A DNA stretch of 16,636 nt, taken from NCBI GenBank assembly GCA_023412855.1, contig JAEZRJ010000065.1, positions 1-16,636 on the forward strand. The letters are read 5' to 3'. The stretch comes from Bacillota bacterium (GTDB lineage: Bacteria; Bacillota; Clostridia; Lachnospirales; Lachnospiraceae). The notes beneath the pieces were generated by a model. It searched no databases. It was given only the letters and a program-made list of their open reading frames with translations, and was not told where the DNA came from. The position numbers and the translations under genes are program-made. Shown here piece by piece: positions 7,262-14,710 of this stretch. The number at the start of each line of letters is the position of its first letter. The first letter of the stretch is position 1.

Positions 7262-8065
7262 ATGGGAAAAAAACTGCCCGGCGTATATGCCGCAAAGAAA
7301 AAAAACAACTCCATCTATTACCGCGCTTCTATCACTTTTAGAGAAAAGCATATAAGTCTCGGAAGCTATGACTTGGAAGCAACGGCTCACCTCGCCTATA
7401 AAGAGGCGCAGCTTCTCATCAAATCAGGCTCTCTAACCGTGGATGACTATTCTCCGGATTCCCTTTTAGCATTTGAAAAATGGGTCTGTCTGCTGAATTT
7501 CCGGGATAACGGACTTTATTTTTCTACCCCTATCTACATGCGGAAGAAATATTTTTTATACTATTATTCTCCCACCTATATTCTCAAATTCGATATCGAT
7601 GATTTATTTTATTATTCCTCCCGTAAAATCATGAGGAGAGGAAGCCATCTTTTCGTTGCCGACTACGGGATGCAAGTTAATATCCTCAACCGTTACGGTA
7701 TAAAAAATTACGCAGTAGCCGGAAAAGATTACCGATTTATCAACGGGGATTCTACCGATTTCCGTTATGAAAATATTGAGATCCGCAACCGTTTTCATGG
7801 AATCACCCATATTCCCTCTGCAAAGGGTATGAAATACAAGGTGCGTATCCACATAAAAAGCAATTACGTGGTAGGCATCTACCATACGGAGGAAGAAGCT
7901 GCTATCGCCTATAACAAGGCCGTAGACGTCTTAAGAAGAAACGGCATAGACCGCAATTATTCCCTTAACTACATCGAAGGGCTTTCTCCTGCTGCCTATG
8001 CCGATATATATTCAAAGCTTAAAATTTCTTCAAAGTTATCCGAACTTTCTCCCGCGGAGCCATAA
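7262..8065 (+). CDS. Protein with two AP2-like domains and a degenerate HNH core
   Basis: 267 residues. The N-terminal part (about 5-55: PGVYAAKKKNNSIYYRASI...LGSYDLEATAHLAYKEAQLLI) and the C-terminal part (about 187-240: MKYKVRIHI...VVGIYHTEEEAAIAYNKAVDVL...NYSLNYI) both read like AP2/ERF-type DNA-binding domains: three strands, then an 'A-AY--A' helix. Between them KDYRFINGDSTDFRYENIEIRN (156-176, shown here in part as FINGDSTDFRYENIEI) follows the HNH pattern 'vDHINGDxxDNRxxNLe', but Arg158 stands where the central His is expected and no His precedes it in the usual place. AP2 plus HNH is a known arrangement of phage and intron homing endonucleases. I infer a DNA-binding protein derived from such a nuclease, probably not cutting DNA. 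Residues 60-140 are unassigned and Tyr/Phe-rich. GAGGGG lies only 4 bases before the ATG. The stop is one base from the convergent muramidase stop. Domain calls are by eye. Confidence 0.75.
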   Translation: MGKKLPGVYAAKKKNNSIYYRASITFREKHISLGSYDLEATAHLAYKEAQLLIKSGSLTVDDYSPDSLLAFEKWVCLLNFRDNGLYFSTPIYMRKKYFLYYYSPTYILKFDIDDLFYYSSRKIMRRGSHLFVADYGMQVNILNRYGIKNYAVAGKDYRFINGDSTDFRYENIEIRNRFHGITHIPSAKGMKYKVRIHIKSNYVVGIYHTEEEAAIAYNKAVDVLRRNGIDRNYSLNYIEGLSPAAYADIYSKLKISSKLSELSPAEP

Positions 8066-8066
8066 C

Positions 8067-9365
8067 CTATTTCTCCGAATAATCGATAAAACTGATGTTC
8101 AAATCGATGTTGCCTATCGCTCCGTTCACCTTACCCTCCAACGTATACTGCCACATCTGGAACTGATACGGATAATCCGGCACATCCTCCTGCTGGGACA
8201 GCCAGATATCATAACCGGTCAGCTTTGTCAGGTCGACCTGCTTGATCAGCCATTCCTTCGTTCCATAAATCATCGGTTTATAACCCGAATTTTTTATAGT
8301 GTCTAAAAAGGCCTTCGTTATCGTAGTCTTCTGGTCTCTGGACAACGCTTCTATTCTTGCCTTATCATTCTTCACATATTCCATATCGAAGGCAATAGGG
8401 TAAGTTATCTTATAATTGTTCAGGTTCTGTAGATTCTGCAGATTTTGTATGACGAAGTTCGCTTCTTCTATCGCCTCATCCGACGTAATGGCCTGTGAGA
8501 AAAAGTAAACGCCGATGTCCAGCCCCGCTTCCGAAGCCTTTGCGATATTATCCGCGAATTTTTCATCCAGCACGATCTGACCGCTGCCATAGCCTCTGGC
8601 TCCCAGACGTATCATAACAAAATCGATTCCCGCTTCCTTTAAGCTGGCGAAATCCACCTCTTCGTTATACTTGGACACATCCGCTCCCAGATAGGAAACA
8701 CTCTTTCCTTCCTGATAATAAGCCATCTTGTCAGATTTCATCTTAAGATTCGTGAAATCGTAGGTATTCTTTTCCAGATATGGATTGATCAGCACCCATT
8801 CTTCTGAGCCATTGGCATATGTGATCAACGTATGCTTTCCATCATTTTCGGGCAGCTCCTGCTGCTCTTCGTCATATTGGGAATATTTATCGTTCTCCGT
8901 CTGCGAATTCTTGGAATCCTCCGCTTCCGATGTCTCTTCTTTCGAACCGCTTACAAATTCCGGTTCATTTTTCGGATACATATCCCAAAAATCCAAGTCC
9001 GAAGCCGTCAGCTTATTCTCCGCATACAGCCTTTCGATATTCCTCATCCTGCTGGCGCTGCCATTCACTGCAAAATCCTGCTGTTTCTCTGAGGCGGACA
9101 GCGCGCTGTCCCCCGTCACACTTGTATCTGAGTGCTCTACCGCCATAACGGCCGTATCCTTGGCCGTCCCAGCCTTGGGCTTCATCAAAGATGCCTGTCC
9201 CTGCTTCGCAAAAAATACGACTCCTAGAATCAGCAGTGCACTCAGGCTAACACCTATTATCATATATTTTGCAGAGAGCTTCGCCCCTATATCGTCATTT
9301 TCTCCCGGTAATCTCATCGCTTCACTTCTTTTCCATGATTTTATATCATCAAATATAAGTATCAT
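8067..9365 (-). CDS. Membrane-anchored GH25 muramidase (lysozyme family)
   Basis: Predicted 1,4-beta-N-acetylmuramidase acting on peptidoglycan outside the membrane. The protein has 432 residues: a short cytosolic N-terminus, one membrane segment (about 35-53), a long acidic Ser/Glu/Asp-rich spacer (about 60-180), a small region with TYANGSEEWVLINPY, and a GH25 domain (about 225-432). Catalytic signatures are GADVSKY with D229, IAFDMEY with D327 and E329, GVYFFSQA, the MWQYT strand (404-408) and NIDLN near 420-423. A Q-N-L triplet is repeated three times (308-316) just before the DxE strand. The start is uncertain: the ATG at 9365 has only AGAAGAG before it, and the ATG at 9317 (416 residues) has a similarly weak site; the anchor is kept either way. 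It lies 85 bases after rnfB with no clear terminator, so read-through is possible. Confidence 0.9.
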   Translation of the reverse strand: MILIFDDIKSWKRSEAMRLPGENDDIGAKLSAKYMIIGVSLSALLILGVVFFAKQGQASLMKPKAGTAKDTAVMAVEHSDTSVTGDSALSASEKQQDFAVNGSASRMRNIERLYAENKLTASDLDFWDMYPKNEPEFVSGSKEETSEAEDSKNSQTENDKYSQYDEEQQELPENDGKHTLITYANGSEEWVLINPYLEKNTYDFTNLKMKSDKMAYYQEGKSVSYLGADVSKYNEEVDFASLKEAGIDFVMIRLGARGYGSGQIVLDEKFADNIAKASEAGLDIGVYFFSQAITSDEAIEEANFVIQNLQNLQNLNNYKITYPIAFDMEYVKNDKARIEALSRDQKTTITKAFLDTIKNSGYKPMIYGTKEWLIKQVDLTKLTGYDIWLSQQEDVPDYPYQFQMWQYTLEGKVNGAIGNIDLNISFIDYSEK

Positions 9366-9450
9366 TGATCTCTTCTGTTATTCGCTTCACTAACAATTTA
9401 ACACGAAATCAGGCTGTGCGCAAGTATATGCGCGCGTTCCTATACCCGTT

Positions 9451-10251
9451 CTATGCCCTTTTCAAAATAGTCTTTTTCGGACACTTTTCCATGCAGATGC
9501 CGCATTCAGTACATTTTTCGTAATCGATAGCAGCGTTAAAATCTACGACATCCACCGCTTCCGAAGGGCAGTTTTTCTTACAGAGCTGGCAGCCGATACA
9601 ACCCACCGTACATTTCCTTGAGGTATCCTGACCCTTGTCCTTGGAATTACAAGCCACCACATATTTCGCGTCGTAGGGTATCAGCTCGATCAAAGACTTC
9701 GGACATACCTCGACGCATTTCCCGCAGGCCTTGCATGCCTCCCTATCCACTACCGCTACTCCGTTCATTACATGAATCGCATCAAAAGGGCAAACCGTAA
9801 CGCAGCTTCCGCCTCCCAGGCAGCCAAAGTTACACGACTTAGGGCCGCCGTTCGGCACAAAAGCCAGCATTCGGCAGTCCTGCGCCCCGAAATATTCGTA
9901 ATCTATCGTAGTTTTATCGAGGTCTCCCTGACATTTTACAAAAGCCGCCTTTCTTACCGTCTCCTGAGCTTCCACTCCCATGATTCCGGCGATAACCTTA
10001 CCTACTGCCTCTCCTCCTACCGGACATGCACCTACTGCAGCCTCTCCTTTGACAATGGCTGAAGCCAGACCGGAACAGCCGGGAAATCCACAGCCCCCGC
10101 AGTTATTTCCGGGCAGTGCCGCCAGCACCGCCTCTTCTCTTTCATCCACATTTACCCTGAACTTAATCGCTGCGATGCCTAGAAACAGACCGATAAAAAG
10201 CCCAATCCCTCCCACGATAGCCATGGCGATTAAAACACTGACTGTATTCAT
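9451..10251 (-). CDS. rnfB: Rnf complex subunit RnfB (ferredoxin-accepting Fe-S protein)
   Basis: RnfB receives electrons from reduced ferredoxin and passes them into the membrane complex. The 266-residue protein has one N-terminal membrane helix (about 5-27). An RnfB-type [4Fe-4S] domain follows (C51, C54, C59, C76 in CGGCGFPGC...ACP), then four ferredoxin-like Cys groups: C140-C154, C173-C183 (CKACGKCVEVCP), C214-C228 and C247-C257 (CTECGICMEKCP). This suggests at least five clusters; extra cysteines C107, C126 and C201 are unassigned. The Shine-Dalgarno AGGAGG lies 7 bases before the ATG and overlaps the TAG stop of rnfA. It is last in rnfCDGEAB, the usual clostridial order. It is shorter than some acetogen RnfB proteins, which carry further ferredoxin motifs. 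Confidence 0.97.
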   Translation of the reverse strand: MNTVSVLIAMAIVGGIGLFIGLFLGIAAIKFRVNVDEREEAVLAALPGNNCGGCGFPGCSGLASAIVKGEAAVGACPVGGEAVGKVIAGIMGVEAQETVRKAAFVKCQGDLDKTTIDYEYFGAQDCRMLAFVPNGGPKSCNFGCLGGGSCVTVCPFDAIHVMNGVAVVDREACKACGKCVEVCPKSLIELIPYDAKYVVACNSKDKGQDTSRKCTVGCIGCQLCKKNCPSEAVDVVDFNAAIDYEKCTECGICMEKCPKKTILKRA

Positions 10252-10263
10252 CCCGCATACCTC

Positions 10264-10857
10264 CTACAACAAGCCTGAAAATCCGCAGAAAGCAATTGCC
10301 ATAAGCCCTGCTGTTATAAGCACGATAGGCATTCCTTTAAAGGATTCCGGTATATCATTATATTCCATCTTCTCGCGTATGCCCGCCAATATCAGAATTG
10401 CAATCGTAAATCCTACCGAAGTTGCAAATCCGTTGACAATACCGGTAAGAATATCGTATTTCTTCTGAACGTTCACGAGAGCGATGCCAAGCACCGCACA
10501 ATTTGTCGTAATCAGCGGCAAATATACGCCGAGTGACTGGTAAAGAGATGGCATGAATTTCTTAAGGAACATCTCCACAAACTGAACAAGCGCCGCAATA
10601 ACGAGGATGAATACAATGGTCTGCAAATACGTAATATTAAGCGCCTGAAGAACATACTTATAAATCACTCCCGATACCGCGGAGGCCAGCGTTATGACAA
10701 AAATAACCGATATTCCCATTCCCGCAGCCGTATTCGTCTTCTTCGAAACTCCTAAAAACGGGCATAAGCCTAAAAACTGGCTGAGGACAACATTGCTCAC
10801 AAGGGAAGAGCCTACCAGGATAATGAGTAACTCCTTGATATTTATATCAATAATCAT
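10264..10857 (-). CDS. rnfA: Rnf complex membrane subunit RnfA
   Basis: Integral membrane subunit of the ferredoxin:NAD+ oxidoreductase. With RnfE it forms a pseudo-symmetric pair that holds a membrane-embedded [2Fe-2S] cluster. The 197-residue protein is almost all hydrophobic, with about six helices. The two family cysteines are present in the inverted-repeat positions: C32 in FLGLCPFLG and C120 in ITTNCAVLG. The start at 10857 is chosen because GGGGGA lies 9 bases before it and the length fits RnfA (about 190-200); the upstream extension in the same frame adds ten polar residues with no family match. It overlaps the 3' end of rnfE by 11 bases, so translation is probably coupled. The stop TAG is part of the rnfB ribosome site. 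Confidence 0.96.
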   Translation of the reverse strand: MIIDINIKELLIILVGSSLVSNVVLSQFLGLCPFLGVSKKTNTAAGMGISVIFVITLASAVSGVIYKYVLQALNITYLQTIVFILVIAALVQFVEMFLKKFMPSLYQSLGVYLPLITTNCAVLGIALVNVQKKYDILTGIVNGFATSVGFTIAILILAGIREKMEYNDIPESFKGMPIVLITAGLMAIAFCGFSGLL

Positions 10858-11632
10858 TCGCTTCGTCCCCCTTTCCCTCTGTGTCATCCGTTATTTCTGT
10901 AATTTCTATTTCTCCTATTTCTTTCTTATCAGTACTCTTGGAAGTATCATAAAACCGATGGCTGCAACCCGCACTGTCACAGTCCATGCAGTCCTCGCTG
11001 CAGCCCGACTGAATGTTAGACACATCTCTTCCCTTTTTTGCGCCGTTTATCTTAATCTTATTCTGAATGGCTGTAAGAGCTGCCAGAACGAAGAACGCGC
11101 CGGGAGCCATGATGAATATAGTACACGGTACGTAAGCCTCCGGCATAATATGATATCCGAATATTTCCCCCGCTCCTATTATTTCCCTCACTGCACCGAT
11201 ACAAGTGAGAGCAAAGGAAAATCCCAGTCCCATTCCCACACCGTCAAAAAAAGAGGGAATAACAGGGTTCTTCGAAGCATAAGCCTCAGCCCTTCCCAAA
11301 ATAATGCAGTTAACTACAATGAGTGGTATGTATATTCCGAGCGCATCGTATAAGGACGGAAGGAAGCCCTCCAAAAGAAGCTCCACCATCGTAACGAAGG
11401 ACGCTATCACAACGATAAACGCCGGGATTCTCACCTTATCCGGAATGATATTCCTAAGCAGCGAAATAAACATATTGCTGAGAGCCAGCACCACCATCGT
11501 TGTCAGTCCCATGCCCAGACCATTGATCGCAGAAGTCGTTACCGCCAGGGTAGGACACATTCCAAGCATCAGCACGAAGGTAGGATTTTCTTTTACCAGC
11601 CCGTTGAAAAGCCTTTCATTTACACTATTCAT
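10847..11632 (-). CDS. rnfE: Rnf complex membrane subunit RnfE with Cys-rich C-terminal tail
   Basis: Partner of RnfA in the membrane core of Rnf. Residues 1-195 form the usual six-helix RnfE, with the cluster cysteines C26 (MLGMCPTLA) and C109 (IVVNCIILG). The protein is 261 residues, longer than the roughly 200-230 typical of the family. The surplus is a soluble tail: C211-x3-C215-x2-C218-x4-C223, followed by a Ser/Lys stretch and an acidic end (EIEITEITDDTEGKGDE). A tail with four closely spaced cysteines could bind a metal or Fe-S cluster, but this is inference; the tail is not essential to the RnfE fold. AAGGAGG lies 8 bases before the ATG. It overlaps rnfG by 8 bases and rnfA by 11. Confidence 0.95.
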   Translation of the reverse strand: MNSVNERLFNGLVKENPTFVLMLGMCPTLAVTTSAINGLGMGLTTMVVLALSNMFISLLRNIIPDKVRIPAFIVVIASFVTMVELLLEGFLPSLYDALGIYIPLIVVNCIILGRAEAYASKNPVIPSFFDGVGMGLGFSFALTCIGAVREIIGAGEIFGYHIMPEAYVPCTIFIMAPGAFFVLAALTAIQNKIKINGAKKGRDVSNIQSGCSEDCMDCDSAGCSHRFYDTSKSTDKKEIGEIEITEITDDTEGKGDEANDY

Positions 11633-12287
11633 TGCCGCTTCCTCCTTCCATGCTATTCCTATCGTTGACAGGCATATCCTTCAGAACGGTACGGAAATAA
11701 TTAAGTCCGGCATTTACACCATTCGTAACTGCATTCGTTGTAATCGTCGCTCCGCTGATCACATCGATTTGATTCTCTCCCCGGGCTTCCGTTTTCGTAT
11801 ATTCGAAGACCTCCACCTTTTTGCCCTCAAATTGAGGCTTTAGTACTTCTTCCGCACGCATACCCAGCCCCGCTGTCTCCGAGATGGACAAGATGGAGAT
11901 TCCATTTAAGGTGCCATCACTCCGAATGCCCAGCATGAACTGAATGTCCCCACTATAGCCTTCGTGGTCGGTTACCGTAATAACATAACCTAACATATTG
12001 TTATCTGCATCCGAAGCTTTCATAACTTCATCGATGTCTACCGCTTCAAAGCCCAATTCGCCCTTTTGAAGCACCCAGCCATCCTCCGCCTGCGCCGTCT
12101 GGACGGTCTCAAAGTTTTCCGCCTCCGAAAAGACCTCTTTGCAAGCCTCCTGCCTCACCTTTTCCTTCTGTGCTGCAATAGGTTCCTTCGTCACCTGATA
12201 CACCACGCCCAGAATAAGGCCTGCCGCCAGCGTAATGATAAAGAGTATAAAAGCGTCCTTTAACATTCCTTTTATATGATCATTCAT
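11625..12287 (-). CDS. rnfG: Rnf complex subunit RnfG (covalent FMN protein)
   Basis: RnfG carries a covalently bound FMN in the Rnf electron path, anchored by one helix with the FMN domain outside. The protein has 220 residues from the chosen start: one membrane helix at about 12-32 (FILFIITLAAGLILGVVYQV), then an FMN-binding domain. Motifs are GYVITVTDHEGYSG, ISILSISETAGLGMRA and the flavinylation site DVISGATITTNAV, in which T181 is the predicted FMN-linked threonine. GGAGGG precedes the ATG at 12287 by 7 bases; the longer frame to 12311 would overlap that site and add eight polar residues. It overlaps rnfD by 8 bases and rnfE by 8. The usual 'ETPGLG' reads ETAGLG here, a mild variation. 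Confidence 0.96.
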   Translation of the reverse strand: MNDHIKGMLKDAFILFIITLAAGLILGVVYQVTKEPIAAQKEKVRQEACKEVFSEAENFETVQTAQAEDGWVLQKGELGFEAVDIDEVMKASDADNNMLGYVITVTDHEGYSGDIQFMLGIRSDGTLNGISILSISETAGLGMRAEEVLKPQFEGKKVEVFEYTKTEARGENQIDVISGATITTNAVTNGVNAGLNYFRTVLKDMPVNDRNSMEGGSGNE

Positions 12288-13218
12288 GTACTTTCCCTCC
12301 TTTTGTACCAAACGCCTTAGGGAAAGTCATTTTTTCAATCAGAGGGACCAAAAGGTTTCCTATAATAATCGCATAGGAGACGCCCTCCGCCGACGGTCCG
12401 AACAAACGGAATATACCCGTCAGCACGCCCAGAATAATTCCATAGACGTACTGCCCCTTCTTCGTAATCGGGCGGGTCACATAGTCTGTCGCCATGAAAA
12501 ATGCGCCCAGCATCAATCCGCCGCCTGCAAGCTGCGCACTGATATAGACCGGATCTGCTCCATGGCCGCCGAACAGGCATAGAAATATGATAAAGCTTAT
12601 GATATAGCTGCCGGGTACCTTTAAATCGATAATGCCCAGCAGAATTAAAAAGCAGGCACCTGCCACAATAGCTATCATGGAGGTTTCTCCGATGGTCCCC
12701 GCCGTCCTGCCGATAATCATATCCAAAATATTTACGTTTTCCCCGCTTCTTATAAGAGAAAGAGGGGTTGCTCCACTGTAAGCATCCACCTCGAAGTTAT
12801 TCATGATGGGTGTAAAGGAAATGAGCAAAAAACATCTCGCCGCCAGCGCCGGGTTCATGAAGTTCTGCCCCAAGCCGCCAAACAGCATCTTTACAACTAA
12901 AATAGCGAATATACCGCCGACTACACCAATCCACCAAGGAGCAGAAGACGGAAGGTTAAGCGCCAGCAAAAGTCCGGTAACTACCGCGGAGTAGTCTCCA
13001 ATCGTCACCGGTTTATTCATCAGCTTTTCGTATGTATATTCCGTAAGAACGGTAGCTGCCACCGTCACCCCTATTAAAATCAGTGCGTCCATTCCAAAAT
13101 TATAGATACCGAAGCCCGCGGCGGGAAGCAGCGCGATGACTACAGCGAGCATAATGCTGCTCGTGGTTACCTTGGACCTCACATGGGGATTGGAGGACAC
13201 CTTCATCAAATCACTCAC
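12280..13218 (-). CDS. rnfD: Rnf complex membrane subunit RnfD
   Basis: Large membrane subunit homologous to NqrB; it carries a covalent FMN and is implicated in coupling electron flow to ion transport. The protein has 312 residues with about nine hydrophobic helices. SSNPHVRSK near the N-terminus is the typical RnfD opening, and SGATPLSL (148-155) is the flavinylation motif with T151 as predicted FMN attachment. QNFMNPALAARCFL and MATDYVTRPIT are family-conserved loops. The start codon is GTG: AGGAGGT lies 7 bases upstream, whereas the first ATG (codon 5) is too far from it. The GTG follows the rnfC stop with no gap, so translation is probably coupled. Confidence 0.96.
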   Translation of the reverse strand: MSDLMKVSSNPHVRSKVTTSSIMLAVVIALLPAAGFGIYNFGMDALILIGVTVAATVLTEYTYEKLMNKPVTIGDYSAVVTGLLLALNLPSSAPWWIGVVGGIFAILVVKMLFGGLGQNFMNPALAARCFLLISFTPIMNNFEVDAYSGATPLSLIRSGENVNILDMIIGRTAGTIGETSMIAIVAGACFLILLGIIDLKVPGSYIISFIIFLCLFGGHGADPVYISAQLAGGGLMLGAFFMATDYVTRPITKKGQYVYGIILGVLTGIFRLFGPSAEGVSYAIIIGNLLVPLIEKMTFPKAFGTKGGKVHE

Positions 13219-14571
13219 TTATCCTACCTCCTGCTTCTTCTTTTCCTCGTTTGCTTTTCCTGACTTTTTAGCAAGCTGTATTTTTCGCATGGACTTTATC
13301 GTCTGGGTCAGCGGCTTTCTCGCCGGACATACGTAACTGCAGCAGCCGCATTCACAGCACTCCATTCCCTGATGCTTGAGAAATGCTTCTTCGTTGTAAT
13401 GCTCCGCGTAATCTGACAATAATTTAGGCACAATCCTGCCCGGACATACCTCCACACATTTTCCACAGTTGATACATGCACTCTGCCCCATCTGAGAAAC
13501 CTCATCCTGGGTCATACAAAGAAGTGCCGATGCCGTTTTAGTAGTAGGTACATCCAAATCAAAAATACTAAAGCCCATCATAGGCCCGCCGGAAACGATT
13601 TTGGCCGGCAGCTTCTTAAAGCCTCCCGCCTCGTCAACCAGTTCTCTGTAACTCGTCCCTATCCGTACAAGGAAGTTACGCGGGTCCGAAACGGCGTCTC
13701 CTGTCACCGTTACTATCCGGTGCATCAGAGGCATTCCCCGCATGACCGCATGATAAATCGCAACGATAGTATCCACATTGTCCACAATACAGCCGGCGTC
13801 TGCCGGCAGCATCTTGGAATTAATGCTCCTTCCGGTAATCGCATAGATAATCTGCCGTTCTGCCCCCTGCGGATATTTCGTCTTCAAGGCCTTTACACTA
13901 ATACGCTTTTCATTTTTGGTCAGCTTTTTCAATAGTTCGATGCAGTCCGGCTTGTTATCCTCTACCGCCAGAATCGCCCGCGCATTATCGAACAGGCTCA
14001 ATATGATCTTAAGCCCCTCCACGATTTTTTCCGGTTCCTCTATCATCCTCCGGTAATCGGAGGTAAGATACGGCTCACACTCCGCACAATTGGCAATGAT
14101 ATAATCTATTTTTTCCGGCTCTCCGGGCGAAAGCTTTATGAAGGTGGGAAAGCCCGCACCTCCCATGCCAACTACACCCGCTTCCTTTATCCGTCCAACA
14201 ATTTCTTCCTTCGTCAACTCCTGATAGGAATCGATCGCCGAATATTCCATCTCTTCATACTTTTCATCATTTTCCACTATAATGCTCATTATGCTGTCAC
14301 CGGTCACTACCCGTCTAGGCTCAATCGCCTTGACGGTACCTGAAACCGTCGCATAAACAGGAGCGGACACATAGCCGGAAGCCTCCGCGATTTTCTGTCC
14401 TGCAAGTACTCTATCGCCTTTTTTAACGATCGACACCGCCGGCACCCCGATATGCTGGGATAAAGGATATACCAAATCTCCCTTAGGCAGTACTGCTTTC
14501 ATCGGTTTATCCTTGGACATGTCTTTACCGTCGTAGGGATGTATACCGCCCGCAAATGTTAATTTCGCCAT
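13219..14571 (-). CDS. rnfC: Rnf complex subunit RnfC (NADH-binding)
   Basis: Peripheral subunit that holds FMN and reacts with NAD+/NADH. The 450-residue protein shows an N-terminal RnfC domain (GGIHPYDGK), a biotin/lipoyl-like barrel (about 40-100), the nucleotide/FMN loop GMGGAGFPTFIK (135-146), NCAECEPYLTSDYR (161-174), and a SLBB-like segment (about 285-340). Two [4Fe-4S] motifs follow: C366, C369, C372, C376 (CINCGKCVEVCP) and C405, C408, C411, C415 (CECGCCSYVCP). A short Lys-rich C-terminus replaces the long repeats of proteobacterial RnfC. AAGGGTG precedes the ATG. It is first in the operon; the upstream region holds a palindrome, a GC-rich leader hairpin and the MITE-like element. 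Confidence 0.97.
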   Translation of the reverse strand: MAKLTFAGGIHPYDGKDMSKDKPMKAVLPKGDLVYPLSQHIGVPAVSIVKKGDRVLAGQKIAEASGYVSAPVYATVSGTVKAIEPRRVVTGDSIMSIIVENDEKYEEMEYSAIDSYQELTKEEIVGRIKEAGVVGMGGAGFPTFIKLSPGEPEKIDYIIANCAECEPYLTSDYRRMIEEPEKIVEGLKIILSLFDNARAILAVEDNKPDCIELLKKLTKNEKRISVKALKTKYPQGAERQIIYAITGRSINSKMLPADAGCIVDNVDTIVAIYHAVMRGMPLMHRIVTVTGDAVSDPRNFLVRIGTSYRELVDEAGGFKKLPAKIVSGGPMMGFSIFDLDVPTTKTASALLCMTQDEVSQMGQSACINCGKCVEVCPGRIVPKLLSDYAEHYNEEAFLKHQGMECCECGCCSYVCPARKPLTQTIKSMRKIQLAKKSGKANEEKKKQEVG

Positions 14572-14602
14572 TTGTCACCCTTCTTTCTCTTGAATTCGCA
14601 GG

Positions 14603-14620
14603 ACCGCCTCCTCAGACGGC
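14603..14620 (-). promoter_or_regulatory. GC-rich hairpin in the rnfC leader
   Basis: Minus-strand GCCGTC-TGAGGA-GGCGGT folds as a 6-bp stem with a 6-base loop about 32 bases before the rnfC start. No U-run follows, so it is not an intrinsic terminator; it may stabilise the leader or be incidental. Confidence 0.4.
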
Positions 14621-14636
14621 AGCCCCGGCACTTATC

Positions 14637-14674
14637 AATATACTATTTTTCTACAAAAAATGCTACTGCATTTT
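14637..14674 (-). promoter_or_regulatory. Probable rnfC promoter region with a perfect palindrome
   Basis: The minus strand has -10-like TATATT (14642-14637), with the palindrome AAAATGC-AGTA-GCATTTT (14674-14657) covering the place of a -35 (TAGCAT, 17-base spacing). A second perfect -10, TATAAT, lies at 14693-14688 but also lacks a -35. Poor -35 boxes with a palindrome in that spot suggest a regulator site; which start is used cannot be told by eye. Confidence 0.4.
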
Positions 14675-14710
14675 GCAAAAACATGTTATTATAACCAAAG
14701 GAAGATATGA

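Noticed and set aside
7700..7800. Calling the AP2/HNH-like protein an active homing endonuclease
   Set aside because: The expected histidines are missing and no intron, intein or phage context is present.
8785..9393. 202-codon plus-strand, Ser/Phe-rich open frame antisense to the muramidase
   Set aside because: Apparent hydrophobic, signal-like stretches come from the acidic spacer and anchor read backwards; no ribosome site.
9366..9450. Terminator or clear promoter between rnfB and the muramidase gene
   Set aside because: Only weak dyads (GTATA...TATAC) and a poor TTGCGC-16-TTAAAT pair are visible; no U-run.
10694..11353. 219-codon plus-strand open frame across rnfA and rnfE
   Set aside because: Spans two real genes on the other strand and shows no domain; shadow.
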